Source: Filosporella fistucella (lineage: Eukaryota > Ascomycota > Leotiomycetes > Helotiales). Taken from it: a DNA stretch of 64,000 nucleotides. Of the stretch, positions 9,927-20,047 are shown piece by piece. The notes beneath the pieces were generated by a model. The model saw nothing but the letters and a program-made list of their open reading frames with translations, was not told the DNA's origin and ran no database searches. The stretch spans positions 1,612,001 through 1,676,000 of the forward strand of contig JAQJZZ010000013.1 in assembly GCA_030077755.1 (NCBI GenBank), given 5' to 3'. Position 1 is the stretch's first letter; the number at the start of each line of letters is the position of its first letter. The position numbers and the translations under genes were made by a program.

Positions 9927-12296
9927 ATGGAAATGGAATTGAAGGCTGATGTGAGCGATAGTGATGGCGATATAACTGAGATAGTGGTTTAGATATGCAC
10001 TTATGACGGCATGCGTCATGTTTTTAAAATGGGAGGGCTCCTTCAAAGCAGAAGCAATTTCAAGCTGCGAGGATTTACAAGGCAGATACAAAAGGCAATC
10101 AAAAATATTTAGCTAATTTCAAGCAGAAAAATGGAACCTTTTGTGAATAATTTCAAGTCATGACTTCACGTATCACTGATGCGAGTAATGACTTTGCACA
10201 ATGGAGTCTTTAGCCGACTTCGTTACCACCCTGAACCACACGGAGGAGAGCCTCACACAGGGCGCCGAGACCAAAGATACTTAGGTAATTACACTCCCTT
10301 TCAAGCTTGATGTCGACCGGTACTGGGTTGCGGTAACGTTGCCGCGAGGGTCGTTAAGCCGCCGCCGAATTGTCAATGTTTTAGGAAACCTGAAAAGACA
10401 ATGCACGCAGAAACAAACGCAGAAAACAACGCAAAAAGTAAATGTTCGCCATCAACCATAAACGTCTTTCGGGGAAGGATGATGCACCTCACTTCCAGAA
10501 CCCTTATGGCGAGGCGGTAGGTTTTGAGGTTCCACCCAGCAACTAGGTGCCAGACGATGCTCTACCTCTCGGTAAGGTGGAGGGGGTATATCCTCATCCT
10601 CCGGCCATGCGCCCGGCATGGCCACACGCTCCAAACTTGCATTGTACTTGTTACAATTACGAGAGAGGGATGCGGGTGTTCTTCTCGCTGAAACAGTAGT
10701 GTGTTTTTTACTGCTTATTGTAGACGAGGGTTGGCAATTGGGGACGGAACGCCGACCAAAACTCCGGCGGGTGTAATGATATGTGCGCAACTTGTAAGGT
10801 CGCTTTTTGCAAATATTCAAATTGGAACCAAATAGCCCCACCCGGAGGTCCGTCAAGAACTGCCTTGCAGTCCTCACATTGGGAGCGATAAGAGGGGTCG
10901 CAGCTGACGCGTTGATGTGATATGCGTGCTTGAGCAATATAAAACAGTAACGGACTATCTCAGGTTGTGAAACTAGGGTCCGGCAGCCAAATTTTTGAAG
11001 TTGGGATCAAGGTTAGAAACTAGTCAGTACGATTTTAGGTTGTGATAACAGGGTTCTCGACCGAAGCTCTGAAACTGAAATCAAGGTTAGAAATCGATGA
11101 AGAGAAAAAAGAAGAGGAGCTTGGAGGAGGGAGGGAAGGGCGTCTTATATGGCTATTTTCACTCTACTAAAAGATACTTTCTGTTATTGCTATATGGGTT
11201 TTGTTATATTTGTAGATTTTATGTGTGCGAGTCCTCTACCAAGTTCGTCATCTGTGATAATCGACCAAACTTTTTGAGTCTCATGGCAGACTAAACACAG
11301 ATATGAGAGAATTTTTGTTCCTATTTCCAAGTGTGGCAGGGATGGGTAGGCTAAGCTACATCATGGTTGCTTGCACAGTTTGAACAACCTCCTTGGCCCT
11401 TTTCAAAACATATACGTTTCTTCTCTCCATCTCAAAACAACTAGACTTAATAGCAAAGTCATAATCTAGTGATTCTAAAGTCCCTAGACGCAGTTACTCC
11501 CGATCCGAAGCACCTTCAACATGTCAAAATAAGGTTAGCGCTAATCATTTCAACCACGGAAACACCTCTGGCTCAGAAGCTAACTATTTTATTTCGATGA
11601 CAGTTGAGTTTTAACACAGGAAAAGCTTTTTTTGAAAATTTGCTCAACAGCCACAAGCGTGGAGCCTTTTACTCACTTGACATATATCATGTAACAGATG
11701 ATATCCTAGCTTTCAGGTAGCGAGGTAACAAACTATGGAAGTACCTAAAGGATGAGGTTATTACCAATATGAGCGAGGCAGTTTTGAAGCTATAGATGAA
11801 ACTAAGTTCCGACTTCGGAATATCGGAGGACTCAATTTCACTATTGATGCTGCCTTGAACTAGAGCTAAACACGTAACTAGCTTAATATTTTGAGCCTGT
11901 GCTATTAGGGCCAAATAGCGGGAGGAAGCGCCTTATAAAGATTATAAATATTTTGGTACTTCAACAATACCGTACATCATTTGAATCATTCAAAAACTAC
12001 CTTCGTGGACATGATTGTCTAAGACGCGGCGCGAAAAGTCTCAAATTGATCCTGTGACGCCCAAGCCCGTTCACGAGTGCGGTCGTGTATAGTATATTGG
12101 CCGTCTGACTTTAACCATATGCTATCAAGCCGTTATCATGGAAAATTATAGACGCACATCTAAACCAAAGTTGGATTAAAACTCAGGGGGAAAAGATATG
12201 AAATGGGCAGATCTATGTGGATGAAGAAGTAATGTCTTGAGTCAGCTAATATACTCAGGCAGCTCATATAATTCCACAGTGACTTTATACTAAAGA
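9927..12296. other. long intergenic stretch with repeat B copy 1
   Basis: About 2.4 kb with no supported gene. A 161-codon frame on the minus strand (10937-10452) begins at TTG, so its usable ATG is far inside; it contains a PPPPY stretch and is not trusted. The segment 11731-11880 is a diverged repeat also seen near 17.9 kb. Confidence 0.45.
11731..11880. repeat. dispersed repeat family B, copy 1
   Basis: It aligns with 17831-17960. Shared anchors are CATGGAAG/CTATGGAAG, CCAATATGA, GAGG(C/T)AGTTTTGAAGC, CTTCGGAAT and CACTATTGA. Differences are spread through the match, so both copies are old. Confidence 0.6.
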
Positions 12297-13276
12297 TTAT
12301 AGAACACTCTTCCACCTCTTCTGGTATGCCTCTGTCCTTCCAGGTTCATCTCTTTCCTTGATCGCAGCCTTGAATCCCGACTTCCCCGCCAGTTGTTGAA
12401 ACGCAACGCCAGATGGGTTATTTCGCGTAATTCCATCGAAAACGGTAGCAAGCCTCTGGCTCTGAGCGACCGATCCTTCGATGATGTTGTTAACTACTTG
12501 CTTCTGCATCCATAGCTGATCGCTAGGCACATTCTTTAATCGATCGGTGAGTAGATTGACAGTGTTCTCGAGCTCAGCCTCCGGGACGGATTTCAACACC
12601 AGACCCATCGCCTCGGCCTCCTTCCCGTTGATAAGATCGCCTGTCAAGAGCATCCTTTTTGCTTTCTCTGGGCCGATGCGGTAGGTCCACCTATTCGAGG
12701 ATATCAGATTCAATTATATAATTGAGGTTGAGATGAGGTGAAGAGAATGAATTAACAACCAAATCTGTGGAAAAATACTTACATGGCTGTGGTAGGACAT
12801 CCCCATACCCGCGTAGGTGGGTAACCTATCCTGGCATTGTCGGCAATGATGACCATATCACAACTCAGCGCTATGTCAGACCCTCCAGCCACCGCGGCAC
12901 CGTGAATCTGGGCAATGGTTGGCTTATGGCTGTGGAAGAGCTCCGCGAAGCACCGTGTATTTTCCTTCATACCATTGTAGTCATTCAGCGGATCGTAGCC
13001 CTTGCTGGTGTCTTGAGCGCCGAATGTCACTCCACGGCGTGCATCCTGGGCGTACACACCCAAATCGTAGCCGCCGCAGAACCCAGGTCCGCTCCCCTTT
13101 ACCACGATGCAATGCACTTTTTGGTCGGCGTTGGCTAGTCGGACAGCGGCATAGAGCTCTTGTGGAAGATACTCGTCGATGGCGTTAAAGTGTTCGGGTC
13201 GATTGAGTGTGATGTGGGCAACCTTTCCATCCGAGGATGTATTGTACAGAACTGATTTGAAAGATTTAGAATCCAT
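12297..13276 (-). CDS. enoyl-CoA hydratase/isomerase (crotonase) family protein
   Basis: Minus-strand exons 13276..12783 and 12690..12297, with a 92-nt intron (GTAAGT...GAATAG), encode 295 aa. Crotonase landmarks are present. The first substrate-pocket segment reads LNRPEHFNAIDEYLPQEL. The two oxyanion-hole regions are GSGPGFCGGYDL and IHGAAVAGGSDIALSCD. ARIGYPPTRVWGCP then follows. The family hydrates, isomerises or cleaves acyl-CoA thioesters, and the exact reaction cannot be read from sequence. The C-terminus (KSVL) is not a standard PTS1. It is head-to-head with an acyl-CoA ligase across 363 bp, suggesting shared control and a joint CoA-thioester pathway. Confidence 0.88.
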
Positions 13277-13639
13277 GGCGATGATGATTTCTGAGCAAGC
13301 AGCTTAAGGATAATAGAACCAGGTGCGAGTATACAAGACAGCATTGGTTAAGTAGGGAGCAGTCTGTTCAGAACTGTCCACTACCTAGGCATTACTCACT
13401 GCCCACACCAGTAAGTACCCCACAATCCCCCACCCCCACCCCCACTACACGACACGACACTTGGCTATGTACTGTTGTAACAGGACTTTAAAGACATTCG
13501 AGCCGTGATATTTTAGCTGGAATACTTCGAGCAACAACCCGAAAACAATGTTTGAGTTTGAGAACTCGTGAGATCATTTATAGCCTCCCGTTCCTGACTT
13601 CTTCCAGCAGCTCAAACCAAAGCCTTATATCTTTCAGAA
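13277..13639. promoter_or_regulatory. bidirectional promoter region of crotonase and ligase
   Basis: A 363-bp divergent spacer. It contains a C-rich tract at 13417-13444 with at least four runs of four or five C (a G-quadruplex candidate on the other strand). Specific factor sites cannot be named from sequence alone. Confidence 0.55.
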
Positions 13640-15459
13640 ATGATTGCCCATGGAGATCCTTTAGCGGGTGTGCCCAATTCGAATCTGCTCTCCATTCTCT
13701 TTGCGGAGAATCACATCGAAGACAGCACGACGATATGGAGAGACGGACAGGATGAGCGACAGAGCATGAACAAAGGCGTGGCCCGTAAATTGGTTCGTCA
13801 AATCGCAGATGGTTATGTCACAGCCGGGCTCATCAGCAATCCTCCACGTCCTGAGAGAGATGTTTTCATTTTGGTCTCTGAAAATCAGGTTATCGGATAC
13901 CCCAACATACTCGCTATCATTGCTGGTGGTGGTATTGTTGCTACCTGCTCCTCACAGGCGACAGTCCCTGAGCTTCAGTTTCGCATCAACGTCCTCAAGC
14001 CAAAAGCCATCATCTGCTCTACCAATTCGCTCCCCCTGGCTACAGCCACCTTGAAATTGTCGCCGATTCTCTTCGAAATAATCATTCAAGACTCTAAGTC
14101 GATGACAATCCAAAGTAGGCAAGGTCATTCCTATGTTTCTGAAAAGGAACATCTTTGGTCGACGGAATGGAACGATGAGATCAGCAACAGGCCAGTTCTC
14201 CTTGTCTTCTCAAGCGGAACAACGGGTACACCAAAAGGTTAGCAGTGCTCGAAATATGATCGTGGAGATGAATTTTAACATCTTGTAGGCGTGTGTATCT
14301 CGCAGAAAAATATCATTGCGATGATATTTCAGCTGAAGCATCTCTTTTCTCCTTGGCTTCCGAGCACTCCCTATCCTAAAATGCCAGGGATATTGGACAA
14401 TGCACATGTAGCCGGCGTGTTCATAAACACGTTCTCATCACTCGGCCTCGGCATTGAAACCTTTCTTATCCCGGGTGCTGAAATCGACTTGCTGATGCAG
14501 AGCATCCAGCGGAACAAGTTTGACATCATGTTTGCTGTCCCACCAGTTCTCGAGAGGATGTTAGCGCATCCCAAATTCCCACAAACAGATCTCAAATCAG
14601 TCAAGTTTATGGGTACGGGTGCTGCCAAGACCACTGTGGAGACCCAGAAAGCCATAAGCAAGGTCTTGTCACCTGGAACGTTATGTCAAATGGTGTGGGG
14701 GATGACAGAGCTTACTTTCTTAGCTACGATGCATCGTCCAGGCATTGAAGGTCCATGGGAAAGTATTGGACAGCCGTTGGCAGGAAATGCAGTAAAGATA
14801 TGTGACGGCAATGAGATCGAGCTTGGGGTTGAACAGGCTGGAGAAATATATGTCTCAGGTATATCTCCCCAACGAAAGGGATCCGATAGTGAGTTAATAG
14901 TGGAGAATAATACAGGTCCGACGGTAACAAGTGGATACTACTATGCTAGCGTGAAGAACCACGAGGCAAAAAGAGGAGAATGGCTACGGACAGGCGACGT
15001 TGGAAAACTCGACGCGGAAGGCTACGTCTATGTGATCGGGCGCAACAAGGTAAGCTATACATAAGAAGTCGGTATAACACCAGTAGCCAGCTTCTAACAA
15101 GGCCATAGGATTTGATCAAGTATAATGGTGCCCAAGTATCTCCCCAAGAGCTCGAGGAAATCATTGCGAAACACAGTCACGTTCTTGAGGTTGGTGTGGT
15201 TGGAACCGAAACAGCAGATGGAAACGAGTTGCCCACCGCATTTGTGGTACTCGCGGAAGAAAGCCCCGAGGAAGTTGAACAGGACATCATCCGTTTCACC
15301 GCCGAGCAGGTCATCCCATACAAGAGATTGCGAGGTGGGGTCCACAGGGTACCAAGTATCCCAAGGAATCAAATGGGTAAGACTCAGCATCATTTGTTGA
15401 GGAAGCTGGCCAATGAAATGTATCGGTCGTCTCGCAATAAGAGACTGGCCAAACTGTAA
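13640..15459 (+). CDS. AMP-dependent acyl-CoA synthetase/ligase (4CL-like)
   Basis: Exons 13640..14237, 14289..15049 and 15109..15459 (introns of 51 and 59 nt) encode 569 aa. Adenylation motifs: SSGTTGTPKG at 191-200 (A3), QMVWGMTEL (A5), GEWLRTGDVGKLD followed by VYVIGRNKDLIKYNG (A7-A8), and a C-terminal NQMGKTQHHLL where the usual form is SGKILRR. The GK with the acyl-adenylate lysine is kept, but the following basic residues differ. The enzyme activates a carboxylic acid with ATP to an acyl-AMP and then the CoA ester. The protein ends in AKL, a type 1 peroxisomal signal variant. Neighbours are the divergent crotonase and a convergent C2H2 regulator. Confidence 0.9.
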
Positions 15460-15541
15460 CACTATTCTCTGGTTGTCAATTCGATAAGTTTCGAGCCACG
15501 CGGCTCCTGAGTTTCTCTGTCGATTTGAATGAGAATATGAC

Positions 15542-17577
15542 CTATATCCAGTCATCTCCAAGCATTGTGGCCCACGATCGAATGATTGCAGGCTCCAAGT
15601 CTGCGACATTCTCTGACTTCACATCTAGGCTTGTTAGTCCTTCCTTACTAGCTCTTCTTGAAGCCTGGAACACCTGGGAAATGATCAATTTTTCTTCCCT
15701 GCTTGAGATCAGTGGGGGAGAATCCATTCCAATTGTTTTAACCCAGTTGTGCAGTATTCTAGCAGCACCAAGAGCACAGTGCCGGCCAGGCCGGCTGATA
15801 GTTTCACGACATGTGCGGGAAACCTATAGGCAACGTTAGGACATAGCCGATCCGTTACTTAGATCAAGCACACCTCTAAGAATCCTACTTTAGAACAACT
15901 CGTGAATACCTCAGCTGCAGCAGCGAAACCGGGCAGCATTTCACGTCGGTTATCTTGTAGATCGTTGCCAGAGCCATGCATGCTAGCAAGCATATATTGC
16001 AACAGTAAGATGTTCTCGAGCCTCGGATGGCAGCGCGCTGAAGTCTGCCACAGGCATTCCGGGCTCGCCCACCATAAGTTCTTGCAATTTTCAAAGGCTT
16101 CTGCAAATTGCTCCCTCAACAGAAAGCCTCTTGTATCCTTTGTACAGAAGGCTTCGAATGTCCCATAGTTGACCATAGACTTTCGGGCAAGCGAGTACAT
16201 TTCGGCCAAGGCGCAGATGTGAATGTACTGTGTGAAGGAGCTGGCTGATTCATGACCGCAATCCACAGTGCTGTGATGTAGACTGAGCGCGTAAGCAGAT
16301 TCAAGGAAACTCGTTCTTGTACCTCCAGGAGGACTCATCGATTCGTAAAGCTGCTTCCACTCATGTTCGCTTTTTGCTTCCCAAAGTGATTCTTCGCACG
16401 GTAGGTCGAGCTGGATGTCTTGGCAGCAAATCGGAGAAGCATGCTCTAAGAATATGGAAGCTAAGGTGGTGATTATAAAGAAAACAAAAACCGTTCTATT
16501 CTGTTTAGCCAAATGCACCAGTTATAAGAGCCCCACGTTGATTACCGTTTTAATTCTTCACCCTGCCTCCATTCACTCCAGGTTGAAGACGAGCAAGCCT
16601 TGGGGAAGGTATTCAATAATTTTCGAACGGTCAGCACGTGGGTAAGCATTTGTAGGCATGCTCTTAATGATCGCACTCACCCGTGCCGTTACATGCTGCT
16701 CCTTGATAGCCCATTCTCTGTTCTCCTCGTCCCGTGACCATATCGCAAATTCCAGCATCAGCACCTGCTTCTGCAATTGCAATATATCAGGCTGGTTCGG
16801 TCAGCAAAATCGCAGGAATTATTAGATAGAACCTACGATTCTCGTCTCCGCCGCTTGCATAGAAACTTTATAAAGTTTTTTTGCCTGGCTTTTGTTTTTC
16901 TTGTCATGCAACGCACCAAGTGCTGCGACACTTGTCCGAATCTCTTGCGGAGGGGTTTGCTGGAAACAAGAGTTGTGAATAAAAGGGAGCCGTGGAGCGC
17001 AGTGTTGTCGGAAGGAGAGTATACACTCGTTGATGATACTGTATGATATTCCACTGCAGTCTTGTATACAGTCTGTCGCCAGGGATTCCTCAAAAGGCTC
17101 CCCATATATGTTCTCATTTGATGATACATGGCTATCTTCAACAAGTGTTGGAAGGAAATCCCCCGCATCACCAAACGTATAAGGGGTCAGCAATTCTGCG
17201 TTCATATCCAATTCAATAGCCCCGTAGTTGACATTGAAACCGTTCTCATAATCATTCCATGGGGATGGCGGGTCAATTAGCGTGTTATCAAGCTCTGCGA
17301 GACAATTCTCCGAGGACACCAGGTCCGGAAGGGACTCGTCCTGGCAGCCACCCGATTCATTCTCATGGACTGTCAAGTGTCGCCGGAGTACATCTTGTCG
17401 ATAAAAGCGTTTGCTGCAGCCTGGGTATTCGCAGGAATATTCAGGTACCTGGTGGTTCAACTCGTGCCGTTTGAGATGGTCCCCGCGGCTGAAGGATTTA
17501 CTACATTGGCGGCACTGCCTACGTTTTTGGATTTTGGATGAATTGTTGGCAAATTGCTGACTCGAAACAGACGACAT
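15542..17577 (-). CDS. C2H2 zinc-finger transcription factor with fungal TF domain
   Basis: Five minus-strand exons: 17577..16837, 16770..16681, 16598..16546, 16495..15889 and 15823..15542, encoding 590 aa. Introns are 66, 82, 50 and 65 nt. Two N-terminal C2H2 fingers (CRQCSKSFSRGDHLKRHELNH and CEYPGCSKRFYRQDVLRRHLTVH) are followed by a fungal-specific TF middle region and a conserved C-terminus (AARILHNWV, SPPLISSREEK, IIRSWATMLGDDWI). Exon 3 is only 53 nt and carries WSEWRQGEELKR. The last donor could instead be GTGTGC at 15872, adding five residues. It ends 82 bp from the end of the acyl-CoA ligase, convergent, and is a good candidate local regulator. The second part ends at DDWI, shorter than typical relatives. 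Confidence 0.82.
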
Positions 17578-17830
17578 GAGCGCCGGGTATGGTATGGATC
17601 TTAGGTATATTACTTCAAACTAGGCAGTATATACAGCAGAGGTAGCCTTGTTGGCCAGAGAAGATGCCGAGAATATGGACAGCCGCGGCTACGATATGAT
17701 GTTGGATACCAGCTAAGCAGTGTGCTACAGCAGCGTTCTAGGTTCATAACTAGCGCGAAAACGCGTTTTTTTTACCCCGTGATTTTTGGAACGTGATTTC
17801 GCGAACTAGACTCCTACTATATTTGATAAG

Positions 17831-17960
17831 TCCATGGAAGAAGCCGAAGCAAGATGCCTTTGCCAATATGAATGAGGTAGTTTTGAAGCGAAAGAAGGAA
17901 AAGAATTCTGGCTTCGGAATGGACCCACTAGACACGCACGCACGTGATTGCACTATTGAC
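17831..17960. repeat. dispersed repeat family B, copy 2
   Basis: Sister of 11731-11880, same orientation. Here the plus strand has a 79-codon frame over the repeat (17793-18029) that begins at a true ATG but is interrupted by stops in the other copy, so coding is not supported. Confidence 0.6.
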
Positions 17961-18059
17961 TGCCCCAGATTTAGAGTCGCACTCCTAGAATGCTATTATG
18001 ACATAGCCCATGACTGTAGGACGACCTAAAATCACTATAGCGCACGACCTGGAAACAGA

Positions 18060-18084
18060 ATATATATATATATATATATATATA
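18060..18084. repeat. (TA)n microsatellite
   Basis: About twelve uninterrupted TA dinucleotides. Confidence 0.95.
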
Positions 18085-18249
18085 GCGTAGAAGCGAGCAT
18101 TGCTTGTGAAGACAAGGTTCTGACAATACAATATGGATGCGTAAAATATTGTCTTATATGGGATGACAATTGGCCAGAAGATATGCTCTTAACGGATAAG
18201 ATTCGAAATTCGAAAGACTCATGTGAAAGTCGACGGACGAGAGTACAAT

Positions 18250-19044
18250 TTACTTTCCTTTCCAGCAAAGAATTTCACCAGCTTCAAAAATCAACTCGCT
18301 TCCCTCAGCTGCTTCCCATTGTCTCCATGCATCAGCCCACGAATCCATTTCCTCTTTACTCGCCATCCCAAACTCAATTGCTTGCTCTGCTGGTTGGCCA
18401 ACGGTTCGAGACAATTGACTTGCATTCCAGATCGGACTCTTGGTTGCAACAATTTTCCCTCCGTCAGCCCCAATTCCAGCCTCCCTTGCCCACGATTCCA
18501 ACTTGATGCCTGCATCAGAATGTGCACCCATTTTGTCCATCAAAATAGCAGCTCGTTCCCAGAACTGGCGAATTGGTGGGAGATCTGGCTGTAAAGAGAG
18601 GATGATGGATGGACTGGACTCGCGACAAGCGATAATCCCTCCTGGCTTGCAGACGCGGTAGAATTCCTTCAGGACTGTAACAGGGTCTGGAAGATGAACG
18701 AGGAGCGCGTGACAGTGGACAACATCGAAAGAGTTATCTTCGAAGTCACTGAGCTTGGTGGCATCCGCAACAGCATAAGTGAGGTTTGGGTAGTCCGAAG
18801 TGGGAAATGAAGAGCGAGCTTGTTGAATGATGCCTTCAGCGTTATCGACACCGGTGACATGACCTTCAGAAACTATTTTCGATAGGTCTGAGGTAATGAT
18901 TCCAGGACCGCATCCAACATCAAGAATCTTGTCGGACTTGGTGATATAAGGAGTCAAATATGCACAGGAGGTTTTAGCTGTCCGATCACCGTAAAGTTTG
19001 GTGACCTCGGGGTCCTCGCCCCTGATCATTCTGTTTTTATACAT
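18250..19044 (-). CDS. class I SAM-dependent methyltransferase (UbiE/COQ5-like fold)
   Basis: A single-exon frame of 264 aa from the ATG at 19044. Motif I ILDVGCGPG (residues 40-48) binds SAM. It is followed by VTGVDNAEG (the acidic residue at the end of strand 2), DVVHCHALLVHLPDP (motif II region) and the post-motif VCKPGGIIACRESS. The lack of transit peptide and the fold resemble fungal small-molecule methyltransferases (UbiE-like), often found beside secondary-metabolism genes. The substrate is unknown. It lies about 670 bp beyond the C2H2 regulator start and reads in the same direction; membership in a cluster with the ligase and crotonase is inferred only from position. Confidence 0.88.
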   Translation of the reverse strand: MYKNRMIRGEDPEVTKLYGDRTAKTSCAYLTPYITKSDKILDVGCGPGIITSDLSKIVSEGHVTGVDNAEGIIQQARSSFPTSDYPNLTYAVADATKLSDFEDNSFDVVHCHALLVHLPDPVTVLKEFYRVCKPGGIIACRESSPSIILSLQPDLPPIRQFWERAAILMDKMGAHSDAGIKLESWAREAGIGADGGKIVATKSPIWNASQLSRTVGQPAEQAIEFGMASKEEMDSWADAWRQWEAAEGSELIFEAGEILCWKGK

Positions 19045-20047
19045 CGTAGGCAGACGTGAGGAAGGATACTGGGAAACTTGATATGATGCTTTGAAGTGAT
19101 GAAGGAGAGACAATGATGTTGATTTATACCTTCAACAGACACGTAAGACTCGTGTAATGATTAAGCATCTTACGAAGGAGCCGATAGCATTACTGGTTAA
19201 TAATACCTGCCAGACTGTAAGCACTAGCTATGGCAACTTTGAAATAGCTGGATTTGCGCCACAAAATCAGTGTTCAAAGATAGTGCAGGGAATCAGGGAT
19301 ACACTTTGACCACTGTTTTGCAATGCAACCCCGTACGAATCAGATCTACCATATCAAAAGGGCAACAAACCTGCTCTACAGTAATATACATTACATATTC
19401 CACCATTGAACAGGCTCATATATCTACCACTTACTGCGCTCGATACTGATATGGCTCGTACCTATGGTCGGATTTTCGGTCCTATCCATTTCTTGATTGG
19501 ATAAGAGATGCGAGAGGCGAGAATGAACGAACCATATCTTCAAGATAGCAGCCTGAATCGTGGGAGCAAATAATAAAGGGTTCAATGATGAAGCAAGTAC
19601 GAGGCATTTCGATTGGAGAAGCTTTCGGTATCATGAATCAATTTTCCATTCTTGTGTTTCGCATACGGAGTATCTCACCTGAGCAAGCCTGCCTAACCTG
19701 AGCAAGATTTACGACATTATCACGTGCTTTAACTTCTCGCTTCATACCCAATTACGCTTGATCTGACCTCTATAGGCTAACAATTTCCACAACATGGTCC
19801 ACGGGTGCCCTGGTGCCCAAAGATATCTCGCCAGGTGTGTGTGGCACTTCACCTGCGTTGCCAAGAAATGCACTTTTTGCCAGTGGTTCGCTTACAGTAC
19901 CAGAGCCCCAGGAATCTGTGTCTAGACTTCAAGCCTTGAGAAGGTTCGAATTGTTTTCCTCCTTTCTCGTTCTACACTTCATTTCAAAATAATCTCGTAC
20001 GGTCTCTTGGTATATACCATCAAATAGAGTCTACTGGGCTGTCGGAA
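19045..20047. other. intergenic, no gene seen
   Basis: About 1 kb between the methyltransferase start and the Clr5 regulator start, likely promoters of both. I see no repeat or RNA gene. Confidence 0.5.

Larger units (their letters stand above)
17578..18249. other. intergenic with repeat B copy 2 and a TA microsatellite
   Basis: No gene seen. It contains a diverged repeat at 17831-17960 and an alternating AT run at 18060-18084. The left part is the promoter side of the C2H2 regulator. Confidence 0.5.

Noticed and set aside
10452..10937. 161-codon minus-strand frame with PPPPY stretch
   Set aside because: It begins at TTG with no ATG until deep inside, and no domain or splice partner was found.
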